A DNA stretch of 7,833 nt from an uncultured Actinomyces sp. (GTDB lineage Bacteria > Actinomycetota > Actinomycetes > Actinomycetales > Actinomycetaceae), in assembly GCA_902773415.1 (NCBI GenBank), contig CACYEE010000144.1, forward strand, positions 1 to 7,833. The letters run 5' to 3'. Every line of letters starts with the position of its first letter. Position 1 is the first letter of the stretch. The position numbers and the translations under genes are program-made. The notes beneath the pieces were generated by a model, which did not search any database, had not been told where the DNA came from, and worked only from the letters and a program-made list of their open reading frames with translations. Positions 1 through 5,705 of the stretch are shown piece after piece.

Positions 1-847
1 CTCTCCGGGTGCGGCATGGCATCGCGAAGATGTCGGCCATCGAGAAGTAGCCGGGAATCCTGTCGTGCTTGACATCCCCGGCAAAGACGATCCACGGGCG
101 CGCGGGCGAGGAGTCCGCGAGCCTGCGGAGCCGGGATTCGTAAGGGCCGGTTCCGACGATGACAAGCCGTGTGCCGGGGTAGCGGCGCGCGATTTCGGGC
201 CAGACGCGGATGAGCATGTCCTGGCCCTTGCGCTTGACGAGCCTTGAGGCGCACAGGACGACCTTGTCGCGCGAACCGATCGAATGCATCGTGCGCAGGT
301 CGTTGCGCGGCGTGGCGTCGAAGGCGAAGTCGCCGGCGTCGATGCCGCCGGGCAGGCGGACCAGCTTCGCCGAGCCGGGAAGGCGGGGGCGCAGGCGTTC
401 GAGCGTGGCGTTGGCGATATAGGTGATGGTGTCCATTCGCGCAAAGACCTTCGCCAGGTACTGGCGCGCGCCGGGGATCATGGACCATCCGATTTCGTGT
501 CCGTGGGTGGAGGCGAGAACGTGGCGGGCACCGGCCTTGCGCGCGGCATCGGCGAGGATTCCCAGGGGCGTGGAGGATCCGAACCAGACGTTTTCCACTT
601 CGTGTTCGCGGACAAGAGCCTGCATTTCCTTGCGTGTCCTGGCGTTCGGCAGGAGCGTTGCGGTCGGGTTGCGCACCGTGGTCCAAGGCGTGGCGGCGTC
701 GTAGGCTTGCCAGTCGCCGTCGATCGGGGTGGAGGCGTAGACGATGAGCCGTTCGGGGTCGAGTTGCCTGGCGAAGCCTTCGAGGTAGGTTTCGATGCCT
801 CCGGAGTGCGGAGGAAAGTCGTTGGTGACGAGAAGCGTCTTCTTCAT
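1..847 (-). CDS. pimB: PimB'-type GDP-mannose-dependent glycosyltransferase (GT4), 3' end cut off by the window
   Basis: Read leftward from the ATG at 847-845, this gives 282 complete codons with no stop before the window edge, so the C-terminus is missing. PimB' adds the second mannose from GDP-mannose to acylated phosphatidylinositol monomannoside at the cytoplasmic membrane (family knowledge). What I see is a GT4/GT-B fold. The N-terminal glycine loop is LLVTNDFPPHSGGIETY at residues 5-21, and THGHEIGW (114-121) carries the probable catalytic-region histidine. A substrate-binding block SRLVKRKGQD (201-210) has Arg202 and Lys207 spaced as in the nucleotide-sugar-binding pair of C. glutamicum PimB'. 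The cut end AMPCRTRR (275-282) is a hallmark of this subfamily. About 100 residues, including the E-x7-E region, should lie outside the window. It follows ndgR on the same strand after 81 bp. No Shine-Dalgarno is visible, and a leaderless-type promoter fits instead. The GT4 call is very safe. PimB' rather than a related PIM/lipoglycan mannosyltransferase is likely. Confidence 0.87.
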   Translation of the reverse strand, partial: MKKTLLVTNDFPPHSGGIETYLEGFARQLDPERLIVYASTPIDGDWQAYDAATPWTTVRNPTATLLPNARTRKEMQALVREHEVENVWFGSSTPLGILADAARKAGARHVLASTHGHEIGWSMIPGARQYLAKVFARMDTITYIANATLERLRPRLPGSAKLVRLPGGIDAGDFAFDATPRNDLRTMHSIGSRDKVVLCASRLVKRKGQDMLIRVWPEIARRYPGTRLVIVGTGPYESRLRRLADSSPARPWIVFAGDVKHDRIPGYFSMADIFAMPCRTRR

Positions 848-859
848 GGGCCCATCGTA
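848..859 (-). promoter_or_regulatory. Candidate leaderless promoter (-10 TACGAT) for pimB'
   Basis: On the minus strand TACGAT (859-854) sits six bases before the pimB' ATG, exactly at -12 to -7 if transcription starts on the A of the start codon. It matches the actinobacterial TANNNT -10 rule. No purine-rich ribosome-binding site precedes the ATG; the six intervening bases are GGGCCC. I see no good -35. A 10-bp palindrome ATGGGCCCAT (846-855) overlaps the start codon. Calling this a leaderless promoter is inference from spacing. Confidence 0.45.
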
Positions 860-892
860 AGCCCGGCGGGAGGCGGGGGCGACGAAGACCGG

Positions 893-906
893 GGGCGCTT
901 CCGCCC
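893..906 (-). other. Small stem-loop between ndgR stop and pimB' start (possible weak terminator)
   Basis: A perfect 5-bp GC stem (GGGCG/CGCCC) with a 4-base loop lies 22 bp downstream of the ndgR stop codon, inside the 81-bp gap before pimB'. There is no following T-tract on the minus strand, so intrinsic termination is doubtful. It may equally be chance in GC-rich DNA. Confidence 0.2.
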
Positions 907-928
907 GAAGGACGGTGGCCGAGCGGGG

Positions 929-1681
929 CTATTCGATGCCGTCGGCGGACTGGAGAACGTCGGAGAGGCGTTTCGCGGCGGCGACGACGGCGGCGGCGTG
1001 CTGCCGGCCGGGCTGGCGGCCCATGCGTTCGATGGGGCCGGAAATGGAGACGGCGGCGATGACGCGCCCGGAGGGGCCGCGCACTGGCGCGGAGATGGAG
1101 GCTACTCCCTGTTCGCGTTCGGCAATGGACTGCGCCCAGCCGCGGCGTCGGACGGCCGAGAGGTTCGTGGCGGTGAAGGAGGCGCCGTGCAGGCCGCGGT
1201 GGAGGCGTTCGGGCTCTTCCCAGGCGAGAAGGACCTGTGCGGCCGATCCGGCTTTCATGGACAGGGTAGCGCCGACGGGGATGGAGTCGCGAAGGCCGAG
1301 GGTGCGTTCGGCGGCGGCGACGCAGATTCGCTGTTCGCCCTGGCGGCGGAAGAGCTGCGCGGATTCGCCGGTGTGGTCGCGCAGGGCAAGAAGGACGGGG
1401 CTTGCGGCGGCGAGGAGGCGGTCTTCGCCGGCCGCGGAGGCGAGTTCGGACAGGCGCGGGCCAAGCACGAAGCGCCCCTGCATGTCGCGGGCGACGAAAC
1501 GGTGGTATTCGAGGGCGACGGCGAGGCGGTGGGCGGTCGGACGTGCGAGGTGGGTGGCGGAGACGAGCTGGGCGAGGGTCTGCGGGCCGGATTCGAGTGC
1601 GGAGAGCACTGCTGCGGCCTTGTCGAGAACGCCGACGCCGGAGCCGCCGTCCGCGGGGCTTCCTGCTGAAGTGTTGTCCAT
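929..1681 (-). CDS. ndgR: IclR-family transcriptional regulator of the NdgR/LtbR type (leucine biosynthesis regulator)
   Basis: The protein is 250 residues from the ATG at 1681, the usual size for NdgR/LtbR. An upstream in-frame ATG at 1792 would add 37 low-complexity residues across the promoter and operator region and is rejected. The N-terminal winged helix-turn-helix spans about residues 16-75, with the recognition helix around LARPTAHRLAVALE (45-58). The IclR effector-binding domain spans about 80-245, with the conserved stretches TGESAQLFRRQG (104-115) and GSAAQVLLAW (145-154). The gene is divergent from leuCD, the context in which NdgR (Streptomyces) and LtbR (Corynebacterium) repress leuCD and other amino-acid genes. 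The ligand is not readable from sequence. No Shine-Dalgarno precedes the ATG. A perfect 11-bp inverted repeat lies over the probable promoter, suggesting autoregulation. The stop is TAG at 931-929. The symbol rests on family and context; ltbR is an equivalent name. Confidence 0.93.
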   Translation of the reverse strand: MDNTSAGSPADGGSGVGVLDKAAAVLSALESGPQTLAQLVSATHLARPTAHRLAVALEYHRFVARDMQGRFVLGPRLSELASAAGEDRLLAAASPVLLALRDHTGESAQLFRRQGEQRICVAAAERTLGLRDSIPVGATLSMKAGSAAQVLLAWEEPERLHRGLHGASFTATNLSAVRRRGWAQSIAEREQGVASISAPVRGPSGRVIAAVSISGPIERMGRQPGRQHAAAVVAAAKRLSDVLQSADGIE

Positions 1682-1687
1682 GTTCTG

Positions 1688-1717
1688 ATATTGCCATCTC
1701 GGAAGGCGAGATGGCAA
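1688..1717 (-). promoter_or_regulatory. Candidate leaderless promoter of ndgR
   Basis: Minus-strand TTGCCA (1717-1712) is a good -35. CAATAT (1693-1688) lies exactly at -12 to -7 relative to the ATG of ndgR, with an 18-bp spacer. It keeps the critical A(-11) and T(-7) of a -10, though its first base is C. The absence of any purine-rich ribosome-binding site before the ATG at 1681 fits transcription starting on the start codon itself. This is inferred from spacing only. Confidence 0.42.
1691..1717. promoter_or_regulatory. Perfect 11-bp inverted repeat, candidate operator overlapping the ndgR promoter
   Basis: Arms TTGCCATCTCG (1691-1701) and CGAGATGGCAA (1707-1717) are exact reverse complements separated by GAAGG. 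The repeat begins 10 bp upstream of the ndgR start codon and spans the predicted -35 to -10 region. A dimeric regulator bound here would block RNA polymerase, so autorepression by NdgR is the simplest reading (inference). The repeat itself is seen directly. No T-tract follows on either strand, so it is unlikely to be a terminator. Confidence 0.6.
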
Positions 1718-1909
1718 GGGGTGCCCGCGATTCGGCATCGGGGTGCATTGCGCTCCCGGGGGTCGCATCGGGGACCGTCCCCAATCCGGCACTGGTCTGC
1801 CCCTGCGACACCTGGCTTTCCCGCCTGCGCAAGCCGCCGGGGCGGGAATCGGAACGATCTGCCGATTCGCGCTCCGGCCAGATTCGCGCGCCGTGCTGTC
1901 CAGTGGACG
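1718..1909. other. Middle of the ndgR-leuC intergenic region: repeats, no gene
   Basis: I see no credible gene here. The short frames that cross it lack ribosome-binding sites and Leu-rich runs. It holds a 9-bp direct repeat GCATCGGGG (1735-1743 and 1765-1773, offset 30 bp) and an odd palindrome GGGGAC-C-GTCCCC (1770-1782). There is also an 8-bp inverted repeat TTCCCGCC/GGCGGGAA (1818-1825/1841-1848). A 7-bp inverted repeat GAATCGG/CCGATTC (1846-1852/1862-1868) shares three bases with it, so the two could not fold together. Regulatory use is possible but unproven. Confidence 0.35.
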
Positions 1910-1960
1910 GAATGTGAGTATCGTACGATGAGATAGGGCCTATTCTCGACCTATCGGACG
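1910..1960 (+). promoter_or_regulatory. Probable leuC promoter/operator region with clustered palindromes
   Basis: This is the most AT-rich patch upstream of leuC. It contains a perfect 10-bp palindrome ATCGTACGAT (1920-1929) that includes a TACGAT -10 candidate. It also holds three copies of one 5-mer: ATAGG (1933-1937), CCTAT (1939-1943) and CCTAT (1950-1954). The last two are 11 bp apart, one helical turn. TATTCT (1941-1946) is another -10 candidate. No strong -35 stands out, so I cannot choose the start site. Binding by NdgR/LtbR is inferred from gene context. Confidence 0.4.
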
Positions 1961-2011
1961 CAACGGCGCACACTCGGCGTCGGCAATCCAGGACACGGGA
2001 AAAGGAGCAGC

Positions 2012-3421
2012 ATGAGCGGCACCATGGCGGAGAAGATCTGGCGCGACCACATCGTCAAGAAGGGAGAGGACGGAGCTCCCGACCTCCTTTACGTCGACCT
2101 CCATCTCTGCCACGAAGTCACCAGCCCCCAGGCCTTCGAAGGCCTCCGCCTCGCAGGGCGCAAGGTCCGCCGCGCCGACCTCACCCTCGCCACCGAGGAC
2201 CACAACACCCCGACCCTCGACATCGACCTCCCGATCGCCGACGACACCTCGCGCGCCCAGGTCGAGGCGCTCGAAAAGAACGCCGAAGAATTCGGCGTGC
2301 CCATCTATCCGCTCGGCGACGCCGACCAGGGCATCGTCCACGTCGTCGGCCCCCAGCTCGGCATCACCCAGCCCGGCATGACAATCGTCTGCGGCGACTC
2401 GCACACCTCCACCCACGGAGCCTTCGGAGCCCTCGCCCTGGGCATCGGAACCTCCGAGGTCGAGCACGTCTTCGCCACCCAGACCCTCCCGCTTGTCCCC
2501 TTCAAGACGATGGCCGTCAACGTGAGCGGCACGCTCAAGCCCGGAACCACCGCCAAGGACATCATTCTCGCCGTCATCGCCAGGATCGGCACGAACGGGG
2601 GAGCGGGCCACGTCATCGAATACCGCGGCCAGGCCATCCGGGAACTGTCGATGGAAGGGCGAATGACCATCTGCAACATGTCGATCGAGGCCGGCGCCCG
2701 CGCCGGCATGGTCGCCCCGGACGAAACGACCTTCGCATACCTCAAGGGCCGCCCGAACGCCCCGGAGAACTGGGACGAAGCCGTGGCCTACTGGACGACG
2801 CTCGCTTCGGACGAGGACGCCGTCTTCGACACCGTCGTCGACCTCGACGCCGACGACCTCGAACCCTTCGTCACCTGGGGCACGAACCCCGGCCAAGGCG
2901 TTCCGATTTCCGCCACCGTGCCCGACCCGGCAGGCATGGCCGACGAAACCGAGCGAGTTGCCGCCGAAAGCGCCCTCGAATACATGGGCCTCGAACCGGG
3001 AACCCCGATGCGCTCGATCGACATCGACCAGGTGTTCATCGGCTCGTGCACGAACGGCCGCATCGAAGACCTGCGCGCCGCAGCCTCCGTCATGAAGGGC
3101 CGCACGAAGGCCGCGAACATCTCGCGCGTGCTCGTCGTTCCAGGCTCGGCGCGCGTGCGCCTGCAAGCCGAAGCCGAAGGACTCGACAAGGTCTTCCTCG
3201 ACTTCGGCGCCGAATGGCGCAACGCCGGCTGCTCGATGTGCCTGGGCATGAACTCCGACAAGATGGGACCCGGAGAACGCTCGGCCTCCACGTCGAACCG
3301 CAACTTCCAAGGCAGGCAAGGCCCGGGGGCGCGCACCCACCTCGTCTCTCCGCTCGTGGCCGCGGCGACCGCCGTCGCCGGCCGCCTCGCCACGCCGGCC
3401 GACCTCGAACCCGCAGCCTGA
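2012..3421 (+). CDS. leuC: 3-isopropylmalate dehydratase large subunit
   Basis: This 469-residue protein is full length for bacterial LeuC. With LeuD it isomerises 2-isopropylmalate to 3-isopropylmalate in cytoplasmic leucine biosynthesis, using a [4Fe-4S] cluster. The three cluster cysteines are visible: Cys346 in GSCTNGR, and Cys407 and Cys410 in GCSMCLGMN, at almost the same positions as in E. coli. Other family landmarks are HEVTSPQAFEGLR (34-46), TEDHNTPT (61-68), CGDSHTSTHGAFGALALGIGT (127-147) and the C-terminal STSNRNFQGRQG (426-437). The start is ATG 2012, with AAAGGAG ending 4 bases upstream. A second in-frame ATG at 2024 would leave 16 bases to that site and is less likely. leuD follows after 56 bp, and ndgR is divergent upstream. 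One small oddity is Cys33 within LHLCHEVTS, where a hydrophobic Val is more usual. Identification is certain. Confidence 0.98.
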   Translation: MSGTMAEKIWRDHIVKKGEDGAPDLLYVDLHLCHEVTSPQAFEGLRLAGRKVRRADLTLATEDHNTPTLDIDLPIADDTSRAQVEALEKNAEEFGVPIYPLGDADQGIVHVVGPQLGITQPGMTIVCGDSHTSTHGAFGALALGIGTSEVEHVFATQTLPLVPFKTMAVNVSGTLKPGTTAKDIILAVIARIGTNGGAGHVIEYRGQAIRELSMEGRMTICNMSIEAGARAGMVAPDETTFAYLKGRPNAPENWDEAVAYWTTLASDEDAVFDTVVDLDADDLEPFVTWGTNPGQGVPISATVPDPAGMADETERVAAESALEYMGLEPGTPMRSIDIDQVFIGSCTNGRIEDLRAAASVMKGRTKAANISRVLVVPGSARVRLQAEAEGLDKVFLDFGAEWRNAGCSMCLGMNSDKMGPGERSASTSNRNFQGRQGPGARTHLVSPLVAAATAVAGRLATPADLEPAA

Positions 3422-3477
3422 GAAACCGCGAACCTGCCGCCCGAGCCCGCCCCACCCGAAAGAAGGACACCGTCATC

Positions 3478-4134
3478 ATGGAGAAGTTCATCAGCCACAC
3501 CGGAATCGGCGTTCCGCTTCGCCGCAGCGCCGTCGATACCGACCAGATCATTCCCGCCGTCCACCTCAAGTCCATCAAGCGCACCGGGTTCGAGGACGCC
3601 CTCTTCGCCGCCTGGCGCACGGACCCCGACTTCGTGCTCAACAAGAAGGAATACAAACGCGGCACCGTGCTCGTCGCCGGCCCCGACTTCGGCACCGGCT
3701 CTTCGCGAGAACACGCCGTCTGGGCGCTGCTCGACTACGGCTTCCGCGTCGTGCTCGCCCCCAAGTTCGCCGACATCTTCCGCGGCAACTCCGGAAAAGC
3801 GGGCCTCGTTGCCGCAGTCGTCGCCCAGTCGGACATCGAACAGCTGTGGAAGATCCTCGAAACGGAACCCGGCACCGAGGTGACGGTCGACCTCGAAAAC
3901 CGCCAGGCGCATTGCGGCCCCTTCGCCTGCACCTTCGACATCGACGACTACACGCGCTGGCGTCTCATGGAAGGCCTCGACGACATCGGCCTGACCCTCC
4001 AAGACGAAGCGCTCATCTCCGAATACGAGCGCAACCGCCCCTCCTTCAAGCCGAAGACGCTTCCAAAGAGGCACCTGCCAAAGGAAGAGGTCGTCTCCGC
4101 GCGTCCCGTCGACCGCGAGGCGCCCCTCGCCTGA
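3478..4134 (+). CDS. leuD: 3-isopropylmalate dehydratase small subunit
   Basis: This encodes 218 residues from the ATG at 3478, preceded by GAAGGA with a 10-base spacer. The open frame extends upstream into leuC sequence, but only this start gives the LeuD N-terminus MEKFISHTGIGVPL. LeuD is the swivelling small domain that completes the isomerase active site. Landmarks are the substrate-loop region DTDQIIPAVHLKSIKRTGF, the conserved GPDFGTGSSREHAVWALLDYGF (LeuD signature, with Thr where E. coli has Cys, common in actinobacteria as far as I recall), and the mid-domain FADIFRGNSGKAGLV. It is slightly longer than the typical 195-205 residues because of a basic/acidic tail after about residue 190 (from PSFKPKTL onward). 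It is surely co-transcribed with leuC. A 14-bp GC palindrome begins 7 bp after the stop. Confidence 0.98.
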   Translation: MEKFISHTGIGVPLRRSAVDTDQIIPAVHLKSIKRTGFEDALFAAWRTDPDFVLNKKEYKRGTVLVAGPDFGTGSSREHAVWALLDYGFRVVLAPKFADIFRGNSGKAGLVAAVVAQSDIEQLWKILETEPGTEVTVDLENRQAHCGPFACTFDIDDYTRWRLMEGLDDIGLTLQDEALISEYERNRPSFKPKTLPKRHLPKEEVVSARPVDREAPLA

Positions 4135-4141
4135 ACCCGGA

Positions 4142-4155
4142 CCGGCGCGCGCCGG
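4142..4155 (+). terminator. GC palindrome just after leuD, possible weak terminator
   Basis: CCGGCGCGCGCCGG is a perfect 14-bp palindrome starting 7 bp after the leuD stop. It could fold as a 5-bp stem with a 4-base loop. It lacks a U-tract, so any termination would have to be of the tract-less type proposed for actinobacteria. It may be only a GC-rich coincidence. Confidence 0.22.
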
Positions 4156-4185
4156 CGTTGCGCATCGGGCAGAACATGAAGGAAC

Positions 4186-4197
4186 CATGCATGCATG
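4186..4197. repeat. 12-bp CATGCATGCATG palindrome flanked by direct repeats
   Basis: CATGCATGCATG is a perfect palindrome in the leuD-murA gap. A direct repeat CATGAAGG occurs at 4175-4182 and again at 4194-4201, overlapping its right edge. It is AT-richer than its surroundings. An 8-bp relative (TGCATGCA) occurs inside the start of plsC at 5761-5768. Function is unknown. Confidence 0.35.
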
Positions 4198-4273
4198 AAG
4201 GCGCGCCGACTCCGCATGGCCGGAACCGGAGACGGCCCGCTGCGTGCAGGGCGGCTCCCGAATCCGCCAGAGT

Positions 4274-4289
4274 GTGACGCACCCGTCAC
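4274..4289. promoter_or_regulatory. GTGACG-N4-CGTCAC inverted repeat upstream of murA
   Basis: Perfect 6-bp arms (4274-4279 and 4284-4289) are separated by CACC, about 90 bp before the murA start and just upstream of a plausible promoter. It resembles a dimeric-regulator site. It is not a standard CRP/GlxR site, since TGTGA and TCAC are 8 rather than 6 bases apart. It could alternatively be a short hairpin ending leuCD transcription, since GTTT follows. Confidence 0.35.
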
Positions 4290-4316
4290 GTTTGGCCCTC
4301 CGCCCTTGAGGCGCGG

Positions 4317-4322
4317 TATTCT
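4317..4322 (+). promoter_or_regulatory. Candidate -10 element for murA
   Basis: TATTCT lies 57 bp before the murA ATG, matching the TANNNT rule, and is the same hexamer seen before leuC at 1941. The best upstream -35 candidates (TTGGCC at 4292, TTTGGC at 4291) are 19-20 bp away, longer than ideal. The 245-bp gap after leuD makes a separate murA promoter likely; this exact hexamer is a guess. Confidence 0.3.
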
Positions 4323-4379
4323 TCTGACTGTCTCGCTTTCCGCACGCAGTGCGCGTCCCGGCACAGAAGGAGTCAGAAG

Positions 4380-5702
4380 ATGAACGGAAAGCTTCGCGTC
4401 AAGGGCGGCAAGCCCCTCAACGGTACCATCACGGTTCGCGGTGCCAAGAACTTCGTGTCGAAGGCGATGGTGGCCGCGCTGCTTGCCCCCGATACCTCGG
4501 TGCTGCGCCTCGTGCCGCAGATTCGCGACGTCGACGTCGTCTCCTCCCTCCTTGAGCTGCACGGAGTCGAAGTCGACTACGCGGCGGCCAGGGGAGTGCT
4601 CGCAATCAACGCTTCCGACATCCACCTGCCCGCCAGCCCCTCGCGGATCAACACGCTGGCAGGGTCCTCGCGCATTCCGATTCTCTTCGCCGGGCCGCTC
4701 CTTCACCGCCTCGGCGAAGCCTACATTCCCGACCTCGGCGGCTGCCACATCGGAGACCGGCCCGTCGACTTCCACATGAAAGTGCTCGAGGACTTCGGCG
4801 CCCGGCGCATCCAGGAAGGCACGGGAATGCACCTCGTGGCCGACAAGGGCCTCAAGGCCAAGCCCGTCCATCTGCCCTACCCGTCGGTCGGAGCGACCGA
4901 ACAGACCCTCCTGACCGCCGTCATGGCCGAGGGCATCACCGAACTGACCGGAGCCGCCGTCGAACCCGAAATCAAGGACCTCATCTCCGTGCTCCAGAAG
5001 ATGGGCGCCATCATCTCCGTCGATACCGACCGCACGATCCGGATCGAAGGCGTCCCCGAGCTCCAGGGCTACCAGCACACCTCCCTCACCGACCGCATCG
5101 AAGCCGGTTCATGGGCCTGCGCCGCCCTCGCCACGCGCGGCGACATCTACGTCAAGGGCGCCGGGCAGCAGCCCCTTGCGAGCTTCCTCAACGTCTACCG
5201 CAAGATCGGCGGCAAGTTCGAGGTGACCGACGACGGAATCCGATTCTGGCATCCGGGCGGCGAGCTTCACGCGATTCCGTTGCAGACCGACGTCCACCCG
5301 GGATTCATGACCGACTGGCAGCAGCCGCTCGTCGTCGCCCTCACCCAGGCCTCCGGAATCTCCATCGTTCACGAGACGGTCTACGAAAACCGTTTCGGCT
5401 TTACCGATGCCCTCGTCGAGATGGGCGCGAACGTCGAGGTCTACCGAGAATGCCTCGGCGGGCTTCCCTGCCGCTTCGCCTCGGAGAACTACCGCCACTC
5501 GGCCGTCATCCAAGGGCCCACGCAGCTGCACGGCGCCGACATCGAAGTGCCGGACCTGCGCGGAGGATTCTCGCATCTTATCGCCGCCCTCGCCGCAGAA
5601 GGCGAATCGATGGTGTCCGGCATCGACATCATCGACCGCGGCTACGAGAACTTCATGGACAAGCTGCAAGCCCTTGACGCCGACGTCGAAAAGGTCGAGT
5701 AG
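4380..5702 (+). CDS. murA: UDP-N-acetylglucosamine 1-carboxyvinyltransferase
   Basis: This is 440 residues, slightly longer than E. coli MurA (about 420). It transfers enolpyruvate from PEP to UDP-GlcNAc, the first committed cytoplasmic step of peptidoglycan precursor synthesis. Visible active-site features are GAKN with Lys23-Asn24 and Arg98 (equivalent to the Arg91 region of E. coli). The catalytic loop GGCHIGDRPVDFH (120-132) carries Cys122. TDWQQP with Asp312 matches E. coli Asp305, ETVYENRFG spans 332-340, and Arg394 in DLRGG matches Arg397. Having Cys rather than the mycobacterial Asp at 122 is the fosfomycin-sensitive type of active site. The start is supported by AGAAGGAG 7 bases upstream (4365-4372). 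plsC begins 3 bp after the TAG stop, so the two are almost certainly co-transcribed and perhaps translationally coupled. The fold is shared with EPSP synthase (AroA), but the Cys loop and length fit MurA. Confidence 0.97.
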   Translation: MNGKLRVKGGKPLNGTITVRGAKNFVSKAMVAALLAPDTSVLRLVPQIRDVDVVSSLLELHGVEVDYAAARGVLAINASDIHLPASPSRINTLAGSSRIPILFAGPLLHRLGEAYIPDLGGCHIGDRPVDFHMKVLEDFGARRIQEGTGMHLVADKGLKAKPVHLPYPSVGATEQTLLTAVMAEGITELTGAAVEPEIKDLISVLQKMGAIISVDTDRTIRIEGVPELQGYQHTSLTDRIEAGSWACAALATRGDIYVKGAGQQPLASFLNVYRKIGGKFEVTDDGIRFWHPGGELHAIPLQTDVHPGFMTDWQQPLVVALTQASGISIVHETVYENRFGFTDALVEMGANVEVYRECLGGLPCRFASENYRHSAVIQGPTQLHGADIEVPDLRGGFSHLIAALAAEGESMVSGIDIIDRGYENFMDKLQALDADVEKVE

Positions 5703-5705
5703 GCG

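Noticed and set aside
284..1669. 461-codon open frame on the plus strand opposite ndgR and pimB'
   Set aside because: It is Gly/Ala-rich with no recognisable domain and lies antisense to two well-recognised genes. High GC makes long antisense frames common.
1682..1792. Extended 287-residue start for the IclR regulator at 1792
   Set aside because: The extra 37 residues are not family-like and would run through the inverted repeat and promoter. The 250-residue form matches the usual NdgR/LtbR size.
1691..1936. Leader-peptide candidates for leuC attenuation in the intergenic region (frames at 1691 and 1743)
   Set aside because: Neither has consecutive leucine codons or a ribosome-binding site. 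Both are long Arg/Pro-rich frames typical of non-coding GC-rich DNA.
1940..3340. 466-codon minus-strand frame opposite leuC
   Set aside because: It is a shadow of leuC with repetitive Gly-Val-Asp composition and no family features.
4195..4383. 62-codon plus-strand frame before murA, with GAAGGA upstream and an ATGA overlap with the murA start
   Set aside because: The coupling geometry is tempting. However, only about 60% of its third codon positions are G or C, far below the neighbouring genes, it uses rare codons such as AGA, and the product is an unrecognisable Arg-rich string. It also spans the probable murA promoter.
2788..5078. Long minus-strand frames opposite leuC/leuD and murA (2788-4188 and 3948-5078)
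   Set aside because: They are antisense shadows of confidently identified genes, low in complexity and with no ribosome-binding site support.
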